From: STD1-80 sp043802745
Lineage (GTDB): Bacteria > Patescibacteriota > Minisyncoccia > Minisyncoccales > CG1-02-41-26
Reading direction: 5' to 3'
Assembly (NCBI GenBank): GCA_043802745.1
Contig: JAZDKU010000017.1
Location: 1 to 36,496, forward strand
Length of the DNA: 36,496 bases
Shown: positions 15,281-21,634 of the stretch, in pieces
How the letters are laid out: every line of letters starts with the position of its first letter
How positions within the stretch are numbered: position 1 is the stretch's first letter
Program-made: the position numbers and the translations under genes
The notes under the pieces: generated by a model
What the model saw: only the letters and a program-made list of their open reading frames with translations
Database searches by the model: none
Told to the model about the DNA's origin: nothing

Positions 15281-15927
15281 GTAAACACCAAAAAAATGTC
15301 TTGGAACTAATCTCGCAAGAAGATTATTTCACTAAAAGATTTTATTTGGCTGGTGGCACAGCCTTAGCTGAGTTTTATTTGCAACACCGTCTTTCAGAAG
15401 ATCTTGACTTTTTCACGGAAAAACAAGAAGTTAACCCTATTCCTATTGTTAGATTTTTTGAAGGTAGTGTAAAAAAATTAAGCGTAAAAAAAATTGAAAC
15501 CAAAAAAGTTTTTGGTTTGCATACTCTATTTTTGCATTTTCAAGACCAAGAAATTTTAAAAGTTGATTTCAACTACTACCCCTTCCCAAGAATTGAAAAA
15601 GGAATGAAATTTAAAAATCTTGAAATAGAAAGTATCTATGACATTGGAGTTGATAAAGTGCACACAGTTATTGTAAAACCGCGAGCAAGAGATTTTATTG
15701 ATATTTTCTTTATTATTAAAGAAAAAAATTATAGCTTTGAGGAACTATTGTTGCAAGCCAAAGCAAAATTTGATTGGGATATTTCGTTAATGGAACTGGG
15801 GGCTCGTTTTGTGGAAGGATCTAAAATGACTGATTTCCCACGAATGGTTAAGCCAATTGATCATCAAAAATGGCAAAATTTCTTCGTTGAAGAAGCAAAA
15901 AAACTCAAAAAAGACCTCTTTGAGTAA
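15253..15927 (+). CDS. AbiEii/AbiGii-family nucleotidyltransferase (toxin)
   Basis: Protein of 224 residues of the DUF1814/AbiEii family, known as toxins of phage-defence toxin-antitoxin pairs. Motifs in order: YLAGGTALAEFYLQHRLSED with GGT (34-36), DLDFF with Asp50 and Asp52 as likely metal ligands, and the family block DIGVDKVHTV...RARDFIDIFFI near residue 140. It starts inside the preceding gene (28-base overlap) and converges on rpsU with a 17-base gap. Phage-defence activity is an inference from the family. Confidence 0.85.
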   Translation: MATIQKSILSKHQKNVLELISQEDYFTKRFYLAGGTALAEFYLQHRLSEDLDFFTEKQEVNPIPIVRFFEGSVKKLSVKKIETKKVFGLHTLFLHFQDQEILKVDFNYYPFPRIEKGMKFKNLEIESIYDIGVDKVHTVIVKPRARDFIDIFFIIKEKNYSFEELLLQAKAKFDWDISLMELGARFVEGSKMTDFPRMVKPIDHQKWQNFFVEEAKKLKKDLFE

Positions 15928-15944
15928 TTTTTTTTAACAAAATA

Positions 15945-16196
15945 TTATTTAGATTTGGTATATCTGCCAAATGTCTTGGCCGGGGCGCCGGTTAGCTTTC
16001 TTTGCTTGGCAAATTCTATTCTTTTTTCCATTCTTCGCAAAGCCGAACGTTTTAACAATGGCTTGGATTTGGTCTTTTTTTTGAACTGTCTTTTTCTTAC
16101 CTCAAGCAAAGTTCCGCTTTTGCGAAGCTTTTGCGTGAAACGCCTTACTAAACTTTGTGTTGTTTCTTTTCCTTGTTTTTGAGCTATGATTGGCAT
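15945..16196 (-). CDS. rpsU: Ribosomal protein bS21
   Basis: Small-subunit protein near the mRNA exit and anti-Shine-Dalgarno region. At 83 residues it is slightly longer than the usual 60-75. The core ETTQSLVRRFTQKLRKSGTLLEVRKRQF matches the family (split here for length: ETTQSLVRRFTQ, KLRKSGTLLEVRKRQF), followed by a very basic tail. It overlaps the 3' end of the HIT gene by 13 bases, indicating coupled translation. Confidence 0.9.
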   Translation of the reverse strand: MPIIAQKQGKETTQSLVRRFTQKLRKSGTLLEVRKRQFKKKTKSKPLLKRSALRRMEKRIEFAKQRKLTGAPAKTFGRYTKSK

Positions 16197-16501
16197 AATA
16201 AATGCATGTGCAAATGGTCTACTGTTTGACCACCCTCACGGCCAACATTAAATAACAGCTTACATCCGCGCACGTTATCTCTCTTTATAATATCTTTAGC
16301 GCTTAAAATCAAGTCCCCTGCCACATTTTCTGAGCCCGCAGAATTAATTGACTCAATGTGTTGCTTGGGAATTATCAAAATATGAACTGGCGCTTTTGGG
16401 TGAATATCGCGAAAAACTAAAACATCTTCATTCTCATACACAATATCCGAAGGCAATTCTTTGCTAACAATTTTACAAAAAATACAATTTGAGCTATTCA
16501 T
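16184..16501 (-). CDS. hinT: HIT-family nucleotide hydrolase
   Basis: Purine nucleotide phosphoramidase-like protein of 105 residues. The N-terminal CIFCKIVSKELPSDIVYE and the histidine triad HLHMHLL near the C terminus are diagnostic. Zinc-type cysteines CxxC are at the start. It lies 12 bases after hisS and overlaps rpsU, forming lepB-hisS-hinT-rpsU. The biological substrate is not known from sequence. Confidence 0.9.
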   Translation of the reverse strand: MNSSNCIFCKIVSKELPSDIVYENEDVLVFRDIHPKAPVHILIIPKQHIESINSAGSENVAGDLILSAKDIIKRDNVRGCKLLFNVGREGGQTVDHLHMHLLCQS

Positions 16502-16513
16502 AAATCATGAATC

Positions 16514-17818
16514 TTAAATCTTGCTTTTCAGCTCCCTAATCACCTTGTCTATATCCACAATTTTCTGACGGCCGGTTTTCATTTCTTTAATAATTACCTG
16601 ATTGTCCAAAGCTTCTTTTTGGCCAATAATCAAGCTAAATTTTGCTTTCATCTTGTCAGCTGAACTCAATTGAGCTGTCAACGAGTCTTTGTGCAAGGCC
16701 TCGCCAGTTTTTATATTCGCCTGCCTTAATTGCTCAAAAAGCTTTAAAGCTTTTTTCTTAGCCAGCTCCCCTACTTGAACTAAATAAACATCACAAAGTG
16801 GCTCATCGATTGCCGTATTCTTTATTCTAGCTTTTATTAAGTTTATCACTCGCTCCACTCCCATTGCTCCCCCACACCCCGGAGTGTCTTTGCCTCCTAA
16901 TAACTTTACCAAACCATCATACCTGCCCCCGCCTGCCAAAGAACCTTGAGCCCTGCCCTCTTCGGTGTCTTCGATAATCTCAAAAACAGTTCTAGTGTAA
17001 TAATCTAAACCCCTCACTAAATATGGATTTATGGTGTAAGGAATCTCAAGCTCTTCTAAAAATTCCAAAAGACCCTTAAAATGGTTACTGCAGTCCTTAC
17101 ACAAATAATCTAAACATTGAGGCGCATTTTTTTTAACCATAAAACACTTCTCTTCTTTGCAATCCAAAACCCGCAAGGGATTTTTCTTTAGCCTTACTCG
17201 GCAATCAGCGCATAAAGATGATGTTTTTGAACGTAAATAATTTGTTAAAGCTTTTCTAAAAGCCCCTCGGCATTGAGAATCGCCAATACAATTAACTTCA
17301 ACTGTTAATTTTTTAAAGCCTAAAGCTTTTAATAAGCTATAAAATATCTGAATCGTGACAGCATCAATAATTGAATGCCCAACCCCCAAGCTTTCAATGC
17401 CAAACTGATTAAACTGCCTATATCGCCCGGCTTGGGGCCGTTCGTGCCTAAAACAAGGTCCTAAATACCAAAGCTTAACTGGCTTTGGCAAATTTTGCAT
17501 ACCTGCTTGGTTGTAAGCGCGCACAATGCCTGGGGTTATTTCTGGCCTTAAGGTTAGCAAGTCCCCGCCTTTTGTTTTTAAAGAAAACATTTCTTTTTCC
17601 ACAATATCAGTGGAAACTCCGGTGCCTTTTTCAAAAATTTCCGAAAACTCTAAAATAGGGGTTTCTATTTTTTCAAAACCATAAAAATCGACTATCTTTT
17701 TAGCTAATTGTTCTATTTTAGCGAATTGCTCCAAATCTTTTTGAAACAAATCGTGCATACCAGTGGGTGTTTGATAATTATTTTTTGCCATGTGATTTAG
17801 CAAAATCATGCTGGGCAT
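16514..17818 (-). CDS. hisS: Histidyl-tRNA synthetase
   Basis: Class II synthetase that charges tRNA-His. Motif 2 is FRHERPQAGRYRQFNQFGIE; the His-specific motif LVRGLDYYTRTVFE follows at mid protein; motif 3 is GGAMGVERVI. A C-terminal anticodon-binding domain completes it. A cysteine set (CADC, CKEEKC, CKDC) in the insertion domain may bind zinc. The length of 434 is normal. The native N terminus is probably MAKNNYQTPTGMHDLF from the ATG at 17791; the ATG at 17818 (and one at 17809) would add up to 9 residues, with an AAGG just upstream. Confidence 0.95.
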   Translation of the reverse strand: MPSMILLNHMAKNNYQTPTGMHDLFQKDLEQFAKIEQLAKKIVDFYGFEKIETPILEFSEIFEKGTGVSTDIVEKEMFSLKTKGGDLLTLRPEITPGIVRAYNQAGMQNLPKPVKLWYLGPCFRHERPQAGRYRQFNQFGIESLGVGHSIIDAVTIQIFYSLLKALGFKKLTVEVNCIGDSQCRGAFRKALTNYLRSKTSSLCADCRVRLKKNPLRVLDCKEEKCFMVKKNAPQCLDYLCKDCSNHFKGLLEFLEELEIPYTINPYLVRGLDYYTRTVFEIIEDTEEGRAQGSLAGGGRYDGLVKLLGGKDTPGCGGAMGVERVINLIKARIKNTAIDEPLCDVYLVQVGELAKKKALKLFEQLRQANIKTGEALHKDSLTAQLSSADKMKAKFSLIIGQKEALDNQVIIKEMKTGRQKIVDIDKVIRELKSKI

Positions 17819-17855
17819 AACCTTGCTTTAATGAATGAAATTAGTTAAGGTTTCT

Positions 17856-18419
17856 TTATTGTGAATATTGCGGGTCTGGGAAAAGGCTCATGTCTAGAGG
17901 AGGCCAAGCTCTAAAAACTACCCGGCCCACAATATCTTCTCTTTTTAAAACTCCCCAATTTCGCGAATCATAAGAATGAGAACGGTTATCACCCATTACA
18001 TAATATTCATTTTCGCCCAAGGTCATAGAATTATTTTCTAAAACCATTTCCGAAAATGGCGTGGTGATATAGATTTCATTTAGCAGTTTTTTGTCGCCAA
18101 TAGCTGAAGTAATAGTAATTTTGCCAGCTGCTATATCCACTCTTTCCCCTGGCAAGCCAATAATTCTTTTAATAAATCTTTGAGATTTATCAAGCGGATA
18201 TTTAAACACCAAAACCTCGCCTCTTTCTGGAGATTTAAACCGATAGCTTATTTCATCAACTATTAAATAATCCCCTCCATGGAAGCTTGGCTCCATGGAA
18301 GCTCCTTTAACAATAAAAGGCTGGAAAATAAAAAGCCTAATTGGCATAACAATAGCCAAGGCCACAATAACCACTTGCAAAACCTCCCAAATAAAACTAA
18401 AACCTGTTTTTACGCTCAT
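17856..18419 (-). CDS. lepB: Signal peptidase I
   Basis: Membrane serine protease that removes signal peptides. One N-terminal membrane segment (about 10-33) precedes the catalytic Ser41 in GASMEPSF and Lys84 in RFIKRIIGLPGE; the later conserved box YVMGDNRSHSYDSRNWG is present. At 187 residues it has the compact form seen in Gram-positive bacteria. It is first in the lepB-hisS-hinT-rpsU run, with a predicted promoter at 18453-18481. Confidence 0.95.
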   Translation of the reverse strand: MSVKTGFSFIWEVLQVVIVALAIVMPIRLFIFQPFIVKGASMEPSFHGGDYLIVDEISYRFKSPERGEVLVFKYPLDKSQRFIKRIIGLPGERVDIAAGKITITSAIGDKKLLNEIYITTPFSEMVLENNSMTLGENEYYVMGDNRSHSYDSRNWGVLKREDIVGRVVFRAWPPLDMSLFPDPQYSQ

Positions 18420-18430
18420 AAATTTTTGCT

Positions 18431-18466
18431 TTTTAGCAAACTAATTTTAGTTATTTTAGCAAACTA
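18431..18466. repeat. 13-bp direct repeat around the lepB promoter
   Basis: TTTTAGCAAACTA occurs at 18431-18443 and at 18454-18466, 23 bases apart (about two helical turns). The second copy covers the predicted lepB -10. It could be an operator, or a chance repeat in AT-rich DNA. Confidence 0.35.
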
Positions 18467-18481
18467 TTTAATTACAAGCAA
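18453..18481 (-). promoter_or_regulatory. Predicted promoter of lepB
   Basis: Minus strand: TTGCTT (18476-18481), 17-base spacer, TAAAAT (18453-18458), 33 bases upstream of the lepB ATG. Confidence 0.5.
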
Positions 18482-18511
18482 GTTGGTGCTAATATAAGGT
18501 AAATAACAAGC

Positions 18512-18553
18512 TCCGCCCCACTCCTCTGCCCCAAAGCAGAGGGGTGGGGCGGA
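18512..18553. repeat. GC-rich palindromic element upstream of pth
   Basis: A stem of about 17 bp (TCCGCCCCACTCCTCTGC with GCAGAGGGGTGGGGCGGA) closes a 6-base loop, in an otherwise AT-rich region and 12 bases before the pth ATG. A near copy lies at 28788-28833 upstream of trpS, so this is a dispersed repeat and not only a local terminator. Confidence 0.75.
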
Positions 18554-18565
18554 AGCGAAAACTCT

Positions 18566-19141
18566 ATGCTTCTCATTGTTGGTTTGGGCAATCCTGGTTT
18601 TAAATTTCGCAAAACTCGCCATAATATTGGTTTTATGGCTGTTGATGCTTTAGCTAAAGAAAACAATTTTCCTAAGTTTAAGCAAAATAAAAAAGCGAAA
18701 GTAGAAGTTACTAAAGGCGAGATCAACGGCCAAGTGGTTTTTTTGGCCAAGCCCCAAACTTTTATGAATAATTCTGGCCAGGCTGTAAAATTTTTAATAA
18801 AAGAGCACGGCTTTAACGAAAATTCTTTAATTATAATTCATGATGATTTTGATTTGCCATTTGGCGAGGTTAAGCTCGCGGAAAATTCCGGCTCTGGCGG
18901 CCATCATGGCGTGCAATCAATTATTGATTATCTAAAAACCCAAAACTTTAAAAGAATTCGCATCGGCATCCGTCCCAGTAGTAGAGCAGAGCTCACTACG
19001 GGACTTCGCCCCCAAGATGGTAAAGGGCTGGGCTTTACCAATCTCAAAGCCGAAGATTTTGTCCTAAAAAAATTCACCAAGCAGGAGCAATCCATGCTTA
19101 GTGGGTTCATAAAAAAGGCTTGCCTTGCTATAAATCTATAA
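18566..19141 (+). CDS. pth: Peptidyl-tRNA hydrolase with a palindrome-encoded insertion
   Basis: Releases peptides from stalled peptidyl-tRNA. The N terminus MLLIVGLGNPGFKFRKTRHN holds Asn9 and catalytic His19; FMNNSG, HDDFDLPFGEVKL and GSGGHHGVQSI follow. After RIRIGIRP a stretch of about 22 residues (SSRAELTTGLRPQDGKGLGF...) replaces the short loop usually found before the KAEDFVLKKF helix. The DNA of this stretch has two inverted repeats (18972-19004 and 19019-19039). The last codons and stop lie in another palindrome (19120-19150). Active-site residues are intact, so the enzyme should work. Confidence 0.92.
   Translation: MLLIVGLGNPGFKFRKTRHNIGFMAVDALAKENNFPKFKQNKKAKVEVTKGEINGQVVFLAKPQTFMNNSGQAVKFLIKEHGFNENSLIIIHDDFDLPFGEVKLAENSGSGGHHGVQSIIDYLKTQNFKRIRIGIRPSSRAELTTGLRPQDGKGLGFTNLKAEDFVLKKFTKQEQSMLSGFIKKACLAINL
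18972..19039. repeat. In-frame palindromic insertions inside pth
   Basis: Hairpin 1 at 18972-19004: GTCCC/GGGAC, GTAGT/ACTAC and GAGC/GCTC pairs with single-A bulges. Hairpin 2 at 19019-19039: GGTAAAG with CTTTACC. Both are translated in the pth frame where the family normally has a short loop. Confidence 0.6.
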
Positions 19142-19150
19142 GCAAGGCAA
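19120..19150. repeat. Palindrome covering the pth stop codon
   Basis: TTGCCTTGCT (19120-19129) pairs with AGCAAGGCAA (19141-19150) across an 11-base loop that contains most of the TAA stop. No T run follows. The same GCAAGGCAA word occurs in the repeat cluster after the tRNA at about 26876-26898. Confidence 0.6.
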
Positions 19151-19157
19151 CCGGAAG

Positions 19158-19253
19158 CTACCAGTCAGCTTCCATGTCGGCGAGGTGCAGGAGGGACTGT
19201 TTTTCATCCTCGTCCTCCGCCTGCTCCGCCTTTTCTAAAAAATATTCTGCCAC
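19158..19253 (-). CDS. 31-residue acidic small protein with a strong Shine-Dalgarno site
   Basis: GTG start at 19253, TAG at 19158-19160. Protein: MAEYFLEKAEQAEDEDEKQS then LLHLADMEADW. It is highly acidic and probably one helix. AGGAGG lies 8 bases before the GTG, while most other genes in the window lack such a site. A small hairpin (19153-19173) overlaps the stop. No family is recognised. It lies on the opposite strand in the 170-base gap between pth and mfd. Chance cannot be fully excluded at this length, but the ribosome-binding site argues for translation. Confidence 0.5.
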   Translation of the reverse strand: MAEYFLEKAEQAEDEDEKQSLLHLADMEADW

Positions 19254-19312
19254 CGGAACCACCTCCTCTACCCCCTAAACTACTCTCTCTCTGTTATTTT
19301 TGCAATAGCTTC

Positions 19313-21322
19313 ATGGAAAAATTAGAGCATATTTTAATTGTTAGTATCACGCCATACTTTTTGGAAAAAGAGCTGGCTTGGTTTACGGAAAATTTAGGGC
19401 ATATTAAAAAATCCCAAAAAACTCAACCTTTTTGGCAAGAAAATACTTTATTTTTAGAAACAAACCAAAAAATATCTATATCTGAAATTTTAAAAAAAAT
19501 TGACGAAATGGGCTACGAAAAAGTTTTTAAAGTAAGAGAGCCTGGCGAATTTTCCCAAATCGGAGGCATAGTGGAAATATTCCCCATTAATTCCTTTTTT
19601 GCTTTGCGATTAGATTTTTTAGGCAACAGCATTGAAGCCATTGAAAAACTCCCCATTGAAATCACTAACGAAGAAGCTGCTAAAAACATCTTAAAGAAAA
19701 AATTAAAATCCCAAAAAATCTTTAGCGACTTAAAAGGCCTCAAGCCCGGTGATTATTTAGTGCATTTGGACCACGGCATAGCCCGCTTCGCTGGAATCAA
19801 GAATCAAGAATCAAGAATTAGGAGCGAGAACAAAAAAAATCTTGATTCAAAATTCCTAATTCATAATTCTTATTATTCTTTGGAATACGCAGCTGGGGAT
19901 AAGCTATATGTGCCTGTTGGCTTGGAGAGAAAGCTAACTCGGTATCTTGGATTTGCTGAACCAAAACTATCTAGGCTTAGCGGCATTTTTTGGCAAAAAA
20001 CCAAGTATAAAATAAAAGAAGAAGCCGAGAAATTTGCCAAAGAACTTTTAGCCATGTTTGCTTCCAAAGAACTCTCCACCCGACCCGCCTACTTGCGCCA
20101 TGAGCTTTTTGAAAAATTAGAAACAACCTTTCCCTACGCCCTAACCCCGGACCAATCCCAATGCTTGAGTGAGGTTGAAAAAGATTTTAGCCAAGCTAAG
20201 CCTGTTGACCGCATAATCTGCGGGGATGTTGGCTTTGGTAAAACCGAAGTAGCTTTACGAGCCGCTGTTTTGGCAACTGAAAACAGCAAACAAACAGTAA
20301 TTATGTGCCCCACCACTATTTTAGCCACCCAGCATTTTAATACATTTCAAAAAAGACTGGCTGGTTTGCCAATAAGAGTGGCTTTACTTTCTCGCTTACA
20401 AAATAAAAGCGAAAAACCGAAAATCTTACAAGGCCTAAAGGAAGGCAACGTAGATATTTTAATTGCCACGCACAGCGTTTTAGCTAAAAACATAGACTTT
20501 CTCAATCTAGGGCTTTTAATTATTGATGATGAGCAAAGATTTGGCGTTAAACAAAAAGAAAAATTAAGAACAAAAAATCCATCAATTGATATTCTTTATT
20601 TATCAGCCACGCCAATCCCCCGCACGCTTTACTTGGCCTTGTCTTCTCTAAAAGAAATTAGCTTTATCCAAACCCCGCCCCAAGGAAGAAAAGCCATAAA
20701 AACATTTATTTTGCCCTTTAAAAAAGAGGTTGTTAAAAAAGCTATCACGGCCGAACTGGCAAGAAACGGCCAAATTTATTTCTTGCATAACCGCGTAGAA
20801 ACAATCAACGGCTTTAAATTATTTATTGAAAGCTTAAAAACCCAAGCTAAAATTGGCATATTGCACGCCAAGCTCCCAGACAAAGAGATTATAAAAGTAT
20901 TAAGCGATTTTCAGGCTAATAAAATAAACTTGCTTTTAGCCACCACGATTATTGAAAACGGCTTGGATATTTCCAATGCCAATACTTTAATTGTTGACAA
21001 TGCCACTCGACTTGGCTTGGCCCAAGCCTATCAATTGCGCGGCCGGATTGGCCGTAGTTCTGAACAAGCTCTCGCTTACTTTTTATACCCCAAGAACCAA
21101 TTAAAAGGCTTGGCCAAGCAGCGGCTGGAAGCCTTAAAGCAAGCTGAAGAGCTTGGCTCTGGTTATAAAATTGCCCAAGCTGACCTAGAAATCCGCGGAG
21201 CTGGCAATATCTTGGGCCGCGAACAATCCGGCTCGGTCAACAAAATCGGCCTTAATTTATATTGCCAAATGCTCTCCGAAGCCGTAGAAAAACTCAAAGC
21301 AAGTGATAAAGTCATTGAGTGA
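19313..21322 (+). CDS. mfd: Short Mfd-type transcription-repair coupling factor
   Basis: DNA translocase that removes stalled RNA polymerase and recruits repair. It is 669 residues against about 1100 for standard Mfd. Present: a remnant of the UvrB-like module (QIGGIVEIFP...LRLDFLGNSIEAIE), the RNA-polymerase-interacting domain (LKPGDYLVHLDHGIARFAG), the RecG-like motor with Walker A GDVGFGKTEVALRAA near residue 304, DDEQRFG near 404, LSATPIPRTL, and the TRG region (GAGNILGREQSGSV). Missing: most of the N-terminal UvrB-homology region and the C-terminal autoinhibitory domain. A palindromic insert sits after ARFAGI (19794-19874). uvrC follows downstream. RecG is excluded by the RNA-polymerase-binding domain. 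Confidence 0.92.
   Translation: MEKLEHILIVSITPYFLEKELAWFTENLGHIKKSQKTQPFWQENTLFLETNQKISISEILKKIDEMGYEKVFKVREPGEFSQIGGIVEIFPINSFFALRLDFLGNSIEAIEKLPIEITNEEAAKNILKKKLKSQKIFSDLKGLKPGDYLVHLDHGIARFAGIKNQESRIRSENKKNLDSKFLIHNSYYSLEYAAGDKLYVPVGLERKLTRYLGFAEPKLSRLSGIFWQKTKYKIKEEAEKFAKELLAMFASKELSTRPAYLRHELFEKLETTFPYALTPDQSQCLSEVEKDFSQAKPVDRIICGDVGFGKTEVALRAAVLATENSKQTVIMCPTTILATQHFNTFQKRLAGLPIRVALLSRLQNKSEKPKILQGLKEGNVDILIATHSVLAKNIDFLNLGLLIIDDEQRFGVKQKEKLRTKNPSIDILYLSATPIPRTLYLALSSLKEISFIQTPPQGRKAIKTFILPFKKEVVKKAITAELARNGQIYFLHNRVETINGFKLFIESLKTQAKIGILHAKLPDKEIIKVLSDFQANKINLLLATTIIENGLDISNANTLIVDNATRLGLAQAYQLRGRIGRSSEQALAYFLYPKNQLKGLAKQRLEALKQAEELGSGYKIAQADLEIRGAGNILGREQSGSVNKIGLNLYCQMLSEAVEKLKASDKVIE
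19794..19874. repeat. In-frame palindromic insert inside mfd
   Basis: AATCAAGAATCAAGAATTAGGA on the left and its imperfect complement on the right (CTTGATTC, ATTCCTAATTC, ATTCTTATT) surround an A-rich centre. It encodes NQESRIRSENKKNLDSKFLI in the loop that in other Mfd proteins is a short acidic linker before the YAAGDKLYVP strand. Confidence 0.65.
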
Positions 21323-21333
21323 TTAATAAAAAC

Positions 21334-21362
21334 AAAAAACGGAAGCCTTGCCTCCGTTTTTT
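21334..21362. terminator. Bidirectional terminator between mfd and a minus-strand small gene
   Basis: AAAAACGGA and TCCGTTTTTT flank an inner GCCTTGCC region. The stem carries T runs on both strands, so it can end mfd (plus) and the 68-residue gene (minus, stop at 21374). Confidence 0.75.
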
Positions 21363-21373
21363 AGAGCTCTTTT

Positions 21374-21580
21374 TTACTCCCCTAAAACTCTTTTTAACGT
21401 TTCAAGAGTTGCCTGCATGGGTCCTACGGTTAAGCCATACCATGGGCTCCCTTCCCTAATGAAACTCACTCGCGCCAAGTCATTCTCTAGCTTTTTTTTC
21501 TCGTCTATTAGGCGCGACTTTATCGCTCTTAGTGCGGCGACCTCTTCGCACCCTTCCTCAATCGCTTTGTTCATATCCAT
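21374..21580 (-). CDS. 68-residue small protein with near-perfect Shine-Dalgarno site
   Basis: Probably soluble and helical: MDMNKAIEEGCEEVAALRAI, then a charged coiled-coil-like stretch (KSRLIDEKKKLENDLARVSF) and a Gly/Pro turn (REGSPWYGLTVGP) before a final helix. No family is recognised. AAAGGAGGTGAT, a full match to the usual 16S 3' end, ends 4 bases before the ATG (AGGAGG 7 bases before it). A possible -10 (TAATAT) lies upstream within the uvrC leader, and the terminator at 21334-21362 closes it. It is a stand-alone gene opposite the mfd-uvrC run. Confidence 0.75.
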   Translation of the reverse strand: MDMNKAIEEGCEEVAALRAIKSRLIDEKKKLENDLARVSFIREGSPWYGLTVGPMQATLETLKRVLGE

Positions 21581-21634
21581 AATATCACCTCCTTTAAAGA
21601 ACTGGATTTGTGTTATATTAACTTTAAAACAAAT

